In this document: positions 54,014-64,000 of the stretch, piece after piece
How positions within the stretch are numbered: the first letter of the stretch is position 1
Layout: every line of letters starts with the position of its first letter
From: Lolium rigidum
Lineage: Eukaryota > Streptophyta > Magnoliopsida > Poales > Poaceae
NCBI RefSeq assembly: GCF_022539505.1
Contig: NC_061512.1
Span: 154,797,962 to 154,861,961, forward strand
Length of the DNA stretch: 64,000 nucleotides
Direction of reading: 5' to 3'
Made by a program: the position numbers and the translations under genes
Notes under the pieces: generated by a model
The model's database searches: none
Seen by the model: the letters and a program-made list of their open reading frames with translations, nothing else
What the model was told of the DNA's origin: nothing

Positions 54014-56773
54014 GCATCCCCAAGCTTAGTTCCTACTCGTCCTCGAGTAGGTAAACGATAAAAGATAATTTCTGAAGTGACATGCTACCAACATAATCTT
54101 AATCATACTATTGTAAAGCATATGCGATGAATGCAGCGATTCGAAGCAATGTAATGACATGAGTAAACAACTGAATCATAAAGCAAGGACTTTTCATGAA
54201 TAGTACTTAAAGACAAGCATCAATAAGTCTTGCATAAGAGTTAACTCATAAAGCAACAAATCAAAGTAAAGGTATTGAAGCAACACAAAGGAAGATTAAG
54301 TTTCAGCGGTTGCTTTCAACTTGTAACATGTATATCTCATGGATAATTGTCAACATAGAGTAATATAACAAGTGCAATATGCAAGTATGTAGGAATCAAT
54401 GCATAGTTCACACAAGTGTTTGCTTCTTGAGGTGGAGAGAGATAGGTGAACTGACTCAATCATAAAAGTAAAAAGAATGGTCCTTCAAAGAGGAAAGCAT
54501 CGATTGCTATATTTGTGCTAGAGCTTTTATTTTGAAAACATGAAACAATTTTGTCAACGGTAGTAATAAAGCATATGAGTTATGAAAATTATATCTTACA
54601 AGTTGCAAGTCTCATGCATAGTATACTAATAGTGCCCGCACCTTGTCCTAATTAGCTTGGACTACCGGATCTTTGCAATGCACATGTTTTAACCAAGTGT
54701 CACAATGGGGTACCTCCATGCCGCTCTGTACAAAGGTCTAAGGAGAAAGCTCGCATTTTGGATTTCTCGCTTTTGATTATTCTCAACTTAGACATCCATA
54801 CCGGGACAACATGGACAACAGATAATGGACTCCTCTTTAATGCATAAGCATGTGGCAACAATTATTATTCCCATATGAGATTGAGGATATATGTCCAAAA
54901 CTGAAACTTCCACCATGATTCATGGCTTTAGTTAGCGGCCCAATGTTCTTCTCTAACAATATGCATGCTCTAACCATTAAGGTGGTAGATCTCTCTTACT
55001 TCAGACAAGACGGACATGCATAGCAACTCACATGATATTCAACAAAGAATAGTTGATGGCGTCCCCAGAAACCTTGTTATCGCACAACAAGCAACTTAAT
55101 AAGAGATAAAGTGCATAAGTACATATTCAATACCACAATAGTTTTTAAGCTATTTTGTCCCATGAGCTATATATTGCAAAGGTGAATGATGGAATTTTAA
55201 AGGTAGCACTCAAGCAATTTACTTTGGAATGGCGGATAAATACCATGTAGTAGGTAGGTATGGTGGACACAAATGGCATAGTGGTTGGCTCAAGGATTTT
55301 GGATGCATGAGAAGTAATCCCTCTCGATACAAGGTTTAGGCTAGCAAGGTTATTTGAAACAAACACAAGGATGAACCGGTGCAGCAAAACTCACATAAAA
55401 GACATATTGTAAACATTATAAGACTCTACACCGTCTTCCTTGTTGTTCAAAACTCAATACTAGAAATTATCTAGACTTTAGAGAGACCAAATATGCAAAC
55501 CAAATTTTAGCAAGCTCTATGTATATCTTCGTTAATGGGTGCAAAGTATATGATGCAAGAGCTTAAACATGAGCACAACAATTGCCAAGTATCAAATTAT
55601 TCAAGACATTTTACCAATTACTACATGTAGCATTTTCCGTTTCCAATCATATAACAATGAACGAAGCAGTTTCAACCTTCGCCATGAACATTAAAAGCTA
55701 AGAACACATGTGTTCATACGAACCAGCGGAGCGTGTCTCTCTCCCACACAAGCATTTATTCAAACAAAAACAAAAACAAGAAACATACAGACGCTCCAAG
55801 TAAAGTACATAAGATGTGGCCGAATAAAAATATAGTTTCAAGAGAAGGAACACGATAATTTGTCGATGAAGAAGGGGATGCCTTGGGCATCCCCAAGCTT
55901 AGATGCTTGAGTCTTCTTGAAATATGCAGGGGTGAACCACCGGGGCATCCCCAAGCTTAGACTCTTCACTCTTCTTGATCATAGTATATCATCCTCCTCT
56001 CTTGACCCTTGAAAACTTCCTCCACACCAAACTCGAAACAAACTCATTAGAGGGTTAGTGCATAATCAAAAACTCACATGTTCAGAGGTGACACAATCAT
56101 TCTTAACACTTCTGGACATTGCCCAAAGCTACTGGAAGTCAATGGAACAAAGAAATCCATCCCACATAGCAAAAGAAGCAATGCGAAATAAAAGGCGAGA
56201 ATCTGTCAAAACAGAACGATCCGTAAAGACGAATTTTAAAAGGGCACCAGACTTGCTCAAATGAAAATGCTCAAATTGAATGAAAGTTGCGTACATATCC
56301 GAGGATCACTCACGTAAATTGTCTTAATTTTCTGAGTTACCTACAGAGAATTAGACCCAGATTCGTGACAGACAAAGAAATGCTGTTTCTACGCGATAAT
56401 CCAAATCTAGTATTCACTTTACTATCAAAGACTTTACTTGGCACAACAAAACACAAAACTAATATAAGGAGAGGTTGCTACAGTAGTAAACAACTTCCAA
56501 GACACAAATATAAAACAAAGTACTGTAGCAAAATAACACATGGGTTATCTCCCAAGAAGTTCTTTCTTTATAGCCATTAAGATGGGCTCAGCAGTTTTAA
56601 TGATGCACTCGCAAGAAATAGTATTTGGAGCAAAAAGAGAGCATCAAGAAGCAAATACAAAACACATTTAAGTCTAACATGCTTCCTATGAAGAGGAGTC
56701 TTGTACACAAATGAATTCATGAAGAACAAAGTGACAAGCATAAGAGGATAAAACACGAGTAACTTCAAGATTC
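54014..56773. other. Non-coding interior of the gag-only gypsy element
   Basis: About 2.7 kb of AT-rich sequence with no domain of retrotransposon pol on either strand. The word GGCATCCCCAAGCTTAG, which forms the polypurine tract at 54012, is repeated at about 55884 and 55944 on the same strand. Short open frames appear random. Confidence 0.6.
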
Positions 56774-58407
56774 TCAACATAAAGAGGGAAACTTAATATT
56801 ATTAAGATGCATATAACCATATTTCCCTCTCTCATAATAACTTTCAGTAGCATCATTGATGAAATCCACAATATACCCATCACTTAAAACATTCTTATCA
56901 TGGTTCATATGCATAGAAGTATCATTAATTTTGGCATAAGAAGATTTCTTCTCACTAATAGTAATTGGAGCAAGATTATTATCAAGAATTTGAACATGGT
57001 AAACAAGTTGCATATTAAGGGAATTGTTTTTGGTAATCCAATCATAACTATGAAAAGTTTCATAAGGATAGTTATAACCTATATCATAGCATTCTTTATA
57101 ATAATCATCAAAGATCGGAGGCACAGTGTCATCATAAGAAATAGAATAGTTATCTTTCACAGTCGGTTTATCTATGACCATACCATCATTGTTATTAGAA
57201 GGAGATGTATCAAGAACATAATGACCAGTAGCTAAAGGATTTTCAAACACCTCTTCCCCAAGCTTAGAGCTTTCTATATCATTATGGGAGGAAGCATGGA
57301 TAGCACTGACACTATGGCAATTATTATCATCATTTTCAGAATTAGTTTCCCAGAGATTGGTAATATCAAAAGTAGTGTGCTCATTCAAATCATGATCACT
57401 AATGTATGTAAAGGGCATAGGAAGATCATCGTATTCAGATTCATTATCATAATAATCATTAGGAGCAACATACTTACGGTTACCTAGCGTTATCTCATTC
57501 ACACGGGGATATGCCGTTACCTTTTTCTCTTTATTCTCCTTCTTCTTCTTCTTCTTCTTCTTCTTCGTTCCCTTCTTCTTCTTCTTCTTTTTCTTCTCCT
57601 TCTCCTCATTCCCTTCTTTAGGAGGAAGAGGCTTGAAGGGTGGCTTGTCCGCATAACCTGATTTACTTTCAGAAACAATAGAAGAAACTTGGGAGGATCC
57701 CTCCTTTTCATTAATTAGTTGAAAACACACAGCAGTCCTATCATATTTTGGCAAGGTGTCATCTTCTAAAATATTTTGTATGTAAGCATTTGTATGGCTA
57801 TTATCAATGCAATAAGAAAAACACCCATGCAGGACATCATCAATATCAAGATCACTCATATGTAACAAAGAGATTTTTCTCGACAGTTCTTCACACCCCA
57901 AAAATAAAGTAAGTTCATCATGCTTGATTAGGAGTAATTTCATCATCACAATACAAATTTGCAGCACTCATTGGGTTCAAATTATCATTGGAGGGGCATT
58001 GAAAATTAAAATGACCCACTTCATGGCAAACTTCACAAATAAAAGGATAGAGGGCACAAACTTTTTTACCAAGATCATCTAGAGCCCTAAACCACTTTCT
58101 AGTTTTTTTCATTAGCATGATGGATACAATATTCATCTTCGATTTGATTAATTCCACAAGGTCTATGTATTCCACAAAAATTAACATGCTTATAGGAAAT
58201 AGCATTCTTAGGAGTTTGAGCATGCTTATTACAATAATTAACAACAATTTCATTCTTCATGCAAGCCTCTTTAAAAGGTTCATGATACTTATCAAAATTC
58301 TTTTTAGGCAATTCAAAATGAGAAGCAAAGGCTTTATAAAGATTTGCAGCAACTTGAGAGTCAAGACCATAAGTAGCACTCATATTTCGAAATTTATCGG
58401 TATCCAT
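56774..58407 (-). pseudogene. Gag C-terminal region and unknown acidic/Lys-rich ORF of the gypsy element
   Basis: Following gag, one frame (58407-58099) contains SATYGLDSQVAANLYKAFAS. An overlapping frame carries a zinc knuckle CEVCHEVGHFNFQC (about 58038-57997, CX2CX4HX4C). A 397-codon open frame (57967-56774) follows with LHGCFSYCID, a Lys run encoded by a (CTT)n tract at 57538-57600, and an Asp/Asn/Tyr-rich remainder (ISYDDTVPPIFDDYY). I do not recognise the last part. It could be the remains of a gag extension common to this non-autonomous family. Confidence 0.55.
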
Positions 58408-58436
58408 AAAAGTTTCAATGCATTCATAATCATAAT

Positions 58437-59306
58437 TTATACCGACTCTTTACCTTTGTCGTTCTCCCAATCTTCAGCGTTCTCCTTAATCCGATCAAGA
58501 AGGTCCCTTTTAAACTCTTCTTTATTGCGCGTGAATGATCCAGAACAAGTAGCATCCAGCAAGGTCTTGTCTTGAAAAGAAAGTCTTGCATAGAAATTAT
58601 CAATAATAATATTACCAGGAAGCTCATGAATGGGGCATTTGAGCATTAAAGACTTCAATCTCCCCCATGCTTGGGAAATACTCTCTCCATCATGAGGCCA
58701 GAAATTATATATGCGGTTCCGATCTTTGTGAATTTCACTTGGAGGATAAAATTTGGAATAAAATAAAGGCACAATGTCCTCCCAATCAAGAGAATCACCA
58801 TTCAGCAATTTATACCAATGCGCCGCTTTACCAGACAGCAATATAGAGAATAGTTTCTTCCTAACTTCATTCATAGCAATACCTGCACACTTGAATAACC
58901 CGCATAATTCATGCAAAAACAGTAAATGATCTCCAGGATGCACAGTTCCATCCCCTTCATAGCGGTTATTCATAACACGTTCAATAATTTTCATGGGTAT
59001 CTTGAAAGCAGTACTTGCAGTAGGTGGATTTAAAATATCACAAGCATCATTATAGTTATCGCATATGGGAGATAAAGTGTTATCAGAGCAAATTTTCTCA
59101 CCTAAAGATGGGAAGCTAAAAAGATCACAAAAACTAGCTTCCCCAAGCTTAGACTTCTCCATAGCATTAGCAGTAATTGCATTCATACTAATAACATCGC
59201 TACTAGCATGCGAATAAGGTTCCATTGGTTTTTCAATGTTCGCACCAAACAATTCTAAATCAGGAAAAAGATTAAAAAGCTCACCAATTTTTTTGTTGTT
59301 TTCCAT
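58437..59306 (-). CDS. Gag protein of the gypsy element
   Basis: 289 codons, open from ATG 59306 to a stop at 58437. The centre matches the retrotransposon Gag domain: GDHLLFLHELCGLFKCAGI, SGKAAHWYKLLNGDSLDWED, FYSKFYPPSEIHKDRNRIYN, SQAWGRLKSLMLKCP (about residues 120-245). Gag forms the particle that packages element RNA. The zinc knuckle lies in another frame downstream, so the original protein was longer and the frame was lost near 58437. Confidence 0.75.
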   Translation of the reverse strand: MENNKKIGELFNLFPDLELFGANIEKPMEPYSHASSDVISMNAITANAMEKSKLGEASFCDLFSFPSLGEKICSDNTLSPICDNYNDACDILNPPTASTAFKIPMKIIERVMNNRYEGDGTVHPGDHLLFLHELCGLFKCAGIAMNEVRKKLFSILLSGKAAHWYKLLNGDSLDWEDIVPLFYSKFYPPSEIHKDRNRIYNFWPHDGESISQAWGRLKSLMLKCPIHELPGNIIIDNFYARLSFQDKTLLDATCSGSFTRNKEEFKRDLLDRIKENAEDWENDKGKESV

Positions 59307-59449
59307 TATGCCTAACTAGTGAAAATAAAAACAAGAAACAAAAAGATGCAATTGCAGGATCTAAAGGAAATAGCTTCGAGCACAAACACAATGGTGCCGG
59401 AAAAGTACTGTTACTCGGAACCGGAGTATGAGTGCCTTTTTACCTTTCC

Positions 59450-59467
59450 TCCCCGGCAACGGCGCCG
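59450..59467 (-). promoter_or_regulatory. Primer-binding site, tRNA-Asp type
   Basis: The minus strand reads CGGCGCCGTTGCCGGGGA, one base from the TGGCGCCGTTGCCGGGGA seen at 63037 in the other gypsy element. It is 10 bases inside the 5' LTR. Confidence 0.8.
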
Positions 59468-59477
59468 GAAAAGTGCT

Positions 59478-60974
59478 TGATGTCTACGGGAGCTTCTATT
59501 CTTGTAGACAGTGTTGGGCCTCCAAGAGCAGAGGTTTGTAGAACAGCAGCAGTTTTCCCTTAAGTGGATCACCCAAGGTTTATCGAACTCAGGGAGGAAG
59601 AGGTCAAAGATATCCCTCTCAAGCAACTCTGCAACCACAAAGCAAGAAGTCTCTTGTGTCCCCAACACACCTAATACACTTGTCAGATGTATAGGTGCAC
59701 TAGTTCGGCGAAGAGATAGTGAAATACAAGTAATACGGATGGATATGAGTGGTAATAGCAATCTGAATGAAATATGGCAGCGAGTAAACATGCAACAGAA
59801 CAGTAAATAAACGGAGATTCGATGTTTGGAAACAAGGCCTAGGGATCATACTTTCACTAGTGGACACTCTCAACATTGATCATATAATAAATAACTCTTT
59901 CTCTTATGTGCTACATACACTCTTTTGTTGGATGATGAACACATTGCGTAGGATTATACGAACCCTCAATGCCGGAGTTAACAAGCTCCACAATTCAATG
60001 TTCATATTTAAATAACCTTAGAGCATAATAGATCATTGCAGAATAAACCAAGAACTAACATAGTGCACACACTGTCCACATTACACTATGAAGGAGGAAT
60101 AGATCACATCAATACTATCATAATGATAATTAACTCCACAATCTACAAGAGATCATGATCATAGCCTACGACAAGAACCACACGGTGCACACACTAGTCA
60201 CCTTTACACCAAGCGAGGAGGAATAGACTACTTTAATAACATCACATGAGTAGCACATAAACTAGTAGCGATACAAAGCTCATCATATGGATCTCAATCA
60301 TGTAAGGCAGCTCATGAGATCATTGTATTGGAGTACAGAGAGAGAGAGATTAACCACATAGCTACGGTAGAGCCCTCAGCCCCAGGGGTGGATTACTCCC
60401 TCCTCATCATGGAGACAGCGATGGCGGTGAAGATGGCGGTGGAGACGGCGGTGGAGATGACTCGGGGGCAATTCCCCGTCTGGCAGGGTGCCGGAACAGA
60501 GACTTCTGTCCCCCGAATTGGAGTTTCGCGATGTGGCGGCGCCCCTGGAGTCTTTCTGGAGTTTCGTCAAGAGGTCTCGCGTTTTTAGGTCGAAAGGGCT
60601 TATATAGGCGGAGAGGCGGAGTCGGAGGGCGGGCAGGGTGGCCCCACCATAGGCCGGCGCGGCCAGAGGCTAGCCCGCGCGGCCCTATGGTGTGGGGGCC
60701 CCCGGCCCCTCTCCAGACTCTTCTTCGATGTTCGGAGCCTTCCGGGAAAAATAGGAGGTTTGGCGTTGATTTCGTCCAATTACGAGAATATTGCCCGAAC
60801 AGCCTTTACGGAACCAAAAACAGCAGAAAACGACAAGCGGCCTTTCGGCATCTCGTCAATAGGTTAGTTCCGGAAAACGCATAATAATGACATAAAGTGT
60901 GAACAAAACATGTCGGTATTGTCATAAAACAAGCATGGAACATCAGAAATTATAGATACGTTGGAGACGTATCA
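59478..60974 (-). repeat. 5' LTR of the gag-only gypsy element
   Basis: 1,497 bp. On the plus strand it runs TGATGTCTACGGGAG to GAGACGTATCA. It is followed by the target duplication GAGAT at 60975-60979. It aligns with 52516-54013 along its whole length. Confidence 0.93.
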
Positions 60975-60979
60975 GAGAT

Positions 60980-61432
60980 GATCTTGGCAATCCCGTGAAT
61001 GAGGCTAATTGGGCGAAAGTCGGAGATCTCCTCCGCCCCATCCATTTTGGGCAAAAGAGTAATGTTGGCGGAGTTCAACCAATGAAAGTTGGCCGCAATG
61101 ATGCCCCAACAATGTTTGTAAAAAGCTCCCGTGAAGTCGTTCGGTCTAGGGGATTTGTCACCGGAAGAAGGTTGATAGGGTTCAAGACCTCGCCCTCCGT
61201 GAAGCTATCACCAAGGGAGTCCAAATCCGGGTCATCAAATTTTAGGCTGGCCCAATTGAAATCCGTGCAACGATGTTGCCCTTTGACCATGACGTCCTTG
61301 AAGTGGTAAAAATGATTTTCTCTTTATGGTCATGATCGGTAATCCCCCCATTGTTAAGCTTTACACGGTGGATGTGGTTCTTCCTCCTACGCCCATTGAT
61401 CTTTATATGGAAGAATTTGGTATTAGCGTCGC
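60980..61432 (-). mobile_element. LINE, upstream part of the reverse transcriptase region
   Basis: This continues the LINE interrupted at 52515. The minus strand reads SDANTKFFHIKINGRRRKNH (about 61430-61370), a standard segment between endonuclease and reverse transcriptase in plant L1 elements, then frames with stops. The next upstream part would lie beyond the second gypsy insertion at 61433, outside the window. Confidence 0.8.
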
Positions 61433-63025
61433 TGATACGTCTCCGACGTATCGATAATTTCTTATGTTCCATGCCACATTATTGATGATATCTACATGTT
61501 TTATACACATTATATGTTGTATTTATGCATTTTCCGGCACTAACCTATTAACGAGATGCCGAAGAGCCGATTCTTGTTTTCTGCTGTTTTTGGTTTCGAA
61601 ATCCTAGTAAGGAAATATTCTCGGAATTGGACGAAATCAACGCCCAGGGTCCTATTTTGCCACGAAGCTTCCGGAAGACCGAGGGAGAGTCGAAGTGGGG
61701 CCACGAGGTGGCCGGACACCGAGGCGGCGTGGCCCGGGCCCCGGCCGCGCCGGCCTATGGTGTGGGCCCTCGTGACGCCCCTTTACCTGCCCTTCCGCCT
61801 ACAAATAGCCTTCGTCGCGAAACCCCCGCACCGAGAGCCACGATACGGAAAACCTTCCGGAGACGCCGCCGCTGCCAATCCCATCTCGGGGGATTCGGAG
61901 ATCTCCTCCGGCACCCTGCCGGAGAGGGGATTCATCTCCCGGAGGACTCTTCACCGCCATGGTCGCCTCCGGAGTGATGAGTGAGTAGTTCACCCCTGGA
62001 CTATGGGTCCATAGCAGTAGCTAGATGGTTGTCTTCTCCTCATGTGCTTCATTGTTGGATCTTGTGAGCTGCCTAACATGATCAAGATCATCTATCCGTA
62101 ATTCTATATGCTTGTGTTTGTCGGGATCCGATGGATAGAGAATACTATGTTATTTTGATTATCAATCTATTACCTATGTGTTGTTTATGATCTTGCATGC
62201 TCTCCGTTATTAGTAGAGGCTCTGGCCAAGTTTTTGCTCTTAACTCCAAGAGGGAGTATTTATGCTCGATGTTGGGTTCATGCCTCCATTAAATCTGGGA
62301 CAGTGACAGAAAGTTCTAAGGTTGTGGATGTGCTGTTGCCACTAGGGATAAAACATTGATGCTATGTACGAGGATGTAGTTATTGATTACATTACGCACC
62401 ATACTTAATGCAATTGTCTGTTGCTTTGCAACTTAATACTGGAAGGAGTTCGGATGATAACCTGAAGGTGGACTTTTTAGGCATAGATGCATGCTGGGAT
62501 AGCGGTCTATGTACTTTGTCGTAATGCCCAATTAAATCTCACAATATTCATCATATCATGTATGTGCATTGTCATGCTCTCTTTATTTGTCAATTGCCCG
62601 ACCGTAATTTGTTCACCCAACATGCTATTTATCTTATGGGAGAGACACCTCTAGTGAACTGTGGATCCCGGTCCATTCTTTACATCCGAAATACAATCTG
62701 CTGCTATTGTTCTTTACTCGTTCTTGCAAACAATCATCATCCACACTATATATCTAATCCTTTGTTACAACAAGCCGGTGAGATTGACAACCTCACTCGT
62801 TTCGTTGGGGCAAAGTACTTTGGTTGTGTTGTGCGGGTTCCACGTTGGCGCCGGAATCTCCGGTGTTGCGCTGCACTACATCCTGCCGCCATCAACCTTC
62901 AACGTGCTTCTTGGCTCCTCCTGGTTCGATAAACCTTGGTTTTTTTCTCGAGGAAAAACTTGTCGCTGTGCGCATCATACCTTCCTCTTGGGGTTCCCAA
63001 CGAACGTGTGAGTTACACGCCATCA
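61433..63025 (+). repeat. 5' LTR of the right-hand gypsy element
   Basis: 1,593 bp, TGATACGT to CGCCATCA. It has a GC-rich U3 (61690-61790), a CTACAAATAGCC that may be the TATA region (about 61799), and a GC-rich leader with CACCGCCATGG. The LTR shares its first 20 or so bases and several U3 words (CCTATTAACGAGATGCCG, GGAATTGGACGAAATCAACG) with the gag-only element's LTR, so the two are related families. Confidence 0.88.
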
Positions 63026-63036
63026 AGCTCTTTTTC

Positions 63037-63054
63037 TGGCGCCGTTGCCGGGGA
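63037..63054 (+). promoter_or_regulatory. Primer-binding site, tRNA-Asp type
   Basis: TGGCGCCGTTGCCGGGGA, 11 bases after the LTR. This is the usual primer site of many grass gypsy elements, complementary to the 3' end of tRNA-Asp. Confidence 0.85.
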
Positions 63055-63279
63055 GATCAAGACACGCTGCAAGGGGAGTCTCCACAACCCAATCTCTTTA
63101 CTTTGTTTTTGTCTTGCTTTATTTTATTTACTACTTTGTTTGCTGCATTTTATCAAAACACAAAAAAATTAGTTGCTAGCTTTACTTTATTTACTTGCCT
63201 TGCACTCTATATCAAAAACACAAAAAAATTAGTTACTTGCATTTATTTTATCTAGTTTGCTTTATTTACTACTGCTAAA

Positions 63280-64000
63280 ATGGCCACCCCTGAAAATACT
63301 AAGTTGTGTGACTTCACAACCACAAATAATAATGATTTCTTATGCACACCTATTGCTCCACCTGCTACTACAGCAGAATTCTTTGAAATTAAACCTGCTT
63401 TACTGAATCTTGTTATGCGAGAGCAATTTTCTGGTGTTAGTTCTGATGATGCTGCTGCCCATCTCAATAACTTTGTTGAATTGTGTGAAATGCAAAAGTA
63501 TAAAGATGTAGATGGTGACATTATAAAATTAAAATTGTTTCCTTTCTCATTAAGAGGAAGAGCTAAAGATTGGTTGCTATCTCTGCCTAAGAATAGTATT
63601 GATTCATGGACTAAATGCAAGGATGCTTTTATTGGTAGATATTATCCCCTGCTAAAATTATATCTTTGAGAAGTAGCATAATGAATTTCAAGCAATTAGA
63701 TAATGAACATGTTGCTCAAGCTTGGGAAAGAATGAAATCTTTGGTTAAAAATTGCCCAACCCATGGATCGACTACTTGGATGATCATCCAAACCTTTTAT
63801 GCAGGACTGAACTTTTCTTCGCGGAACCTATTGGATTCAGCTGCTGGAGGTATCTTTATGTCCATCACTCTTGGTGAAGCAACAAAGTTCCTTAATAATA
63901 TGATGATTAATTACTCTGAATGGCACACGGAAAGAGCTCCACAAGGTAAGAAGGTAAATTCTGTCGAAGAAACCTCTTCCTTGAGTGATAAGATTGATGC
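63280..64000 (+). pseudogene. Gag of the right-hand gypsy element, one frameshift, runs off window
   Basis: It starts MATPENTKLCDFTTTNNN at 63280. The Gag domain shows AAHLNNFVELCEMQKYKDVD, FPFSLRGRAKDWLLSLP and SWTKCKDAFIGRYYP. At a C run (63646-63649) the frame is lost by what looks like one missing base and stops at 63669. The correct continuation is in the next frame: SLRSSIMNFKQLDNEHVAQ, WERMKSLVKNCPTHG, IQTFYAGLNFSSRNLLDSA, up to the window edge. Apart from this it is intact, so the insertion is probably young. Confidence 0.8.

Larger units (their letters stand above)
52516..60974 (-). mobile_element. Gypsy-type retrotransposon with gag but no recognisable pol (non-autonomous)
   Basis: 8,459 bp, LTRs 52516-54013 and 59478-60974, target duplication GAGAT. 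Read on the minus strand the LTR starts TGATACGTCTCC. The primer site is just inside the 5' LTR (59450-59467, near CGGCGCCGTTGCCGGGGA, tRNA-Asp type). Gag follows (59306-58437), then a CCHC-containing stretch and a further long ORF. About 2.7 kb between 56773 and the 3' LTR has no protease, reverse transcriptase or integrase on either strand. The G-rich tract AAGCTTGGGGATGC precedes the 3' LTR. The element must have moved with enzymes supplied by a relative. Confidence 0.9.
61433..64000 (+). mobile_element. Gypsy-type retrotransposon, 5' LTR and gag, continues past window
   Basis: The LTR at 61433-63025 is followed by a primer site (63037-63054) and a gag region open to the window edge. The LTR begins TGATACGTCTCCGACGTATC. 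The 5 bp before it are GTCGC, the expected left target duplication; the right copy is outside. It is inserted in the LINE. Protease, reverse transcriptase and integrase, if present, lie to the right. Confidence 0.88.

Noticed and set aside
57538..57600. CTT/GAA microsatellite as a separate functional repeat
   Set aside because: It encodes the Lys tract of the gypsy element ORF and needs no other explanation.

Overview
The window is nuclear DNA of a pooid grass (the wheat, barley, oat and ryegrass group). The evidence is a BARE/Angela/WIS-type copia LTR, gypsy LTRs opening with TGATACGTC and priming from a tRNA-Asp-type site, CACTA, Harbinger, Stowaway and Helitron elements of grass type, and intron-bearing plant genes. 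I cannot fix the genus from sequence alone. Three genes look complete: an intronless CDK-like kinase (17569-18792, +), an F-box gene (28695-29942, -), and an 18-exon gene for NRPE1, the largest subunit of RNA polymerase V (35389-48508, -). Almost everything else is transposable elements or gene fragments.

Left part (1-17 kb). The 3' half of a decayed copia element with its 3' LTR (1-4364) sits in an older reversed LTR (4365-5247). A solo gypsy LTR with a perfect 5-bp target duplication (5649-7046) splits one of two related gene fragments. Next comes a nested stack. The outer layer is CACTA-type sequence with a decayed Ulp1-like protease (7690-8660) and a right terminus at 16995. Inside it is a candidate Helitron (9018-16522) carrying a broken FtsH-like AAA protease fragment and a Stowaway MITE. 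Inside the Helitron is a complete short-LTR copia element (9433-14602) with identical LTRs and a 5-bp target duplication.

Middle part (17-35 kb). The kinase gene is followed by gene-poor sequence with an epoxide-hydrolase fragment. A Harbinger element then carries only the Myb-like ORF (23674-26174). Next is a three-unit segmental duplication around the F-box gene; the first unit received a Mutator-like MITE and the second a hAT MITE. A second Harbinger element carries only the transposase (30131-32416), and a third is non-coding (33795-34627).

Right part (35-64 kb). NRPE1 is intact from ATG to stop by my exon reconstruction (1,943 codons). It has the active-site DFDGD motif, a GW/WG Argonaute-binding region with three tandem repeats, and a DeCL domain. 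A Stowaway MITE lies just upstream of its 5' exon. Beyond it a LINE (minus strand) has been split by a gag-only gypsy element (52516-60974, target duplication GAGAT) and again by a gypsy element that runs off the window (61433 onward).

Functionally, the main gene encodes a core component of RNA-directed DNA methylation, the pathway that silences the kinds of transposons surrounding it. No operon-like or CRISPR-like system is present. The notable structure is the dated nesting of elements, several of which I could close with exact target duplications.
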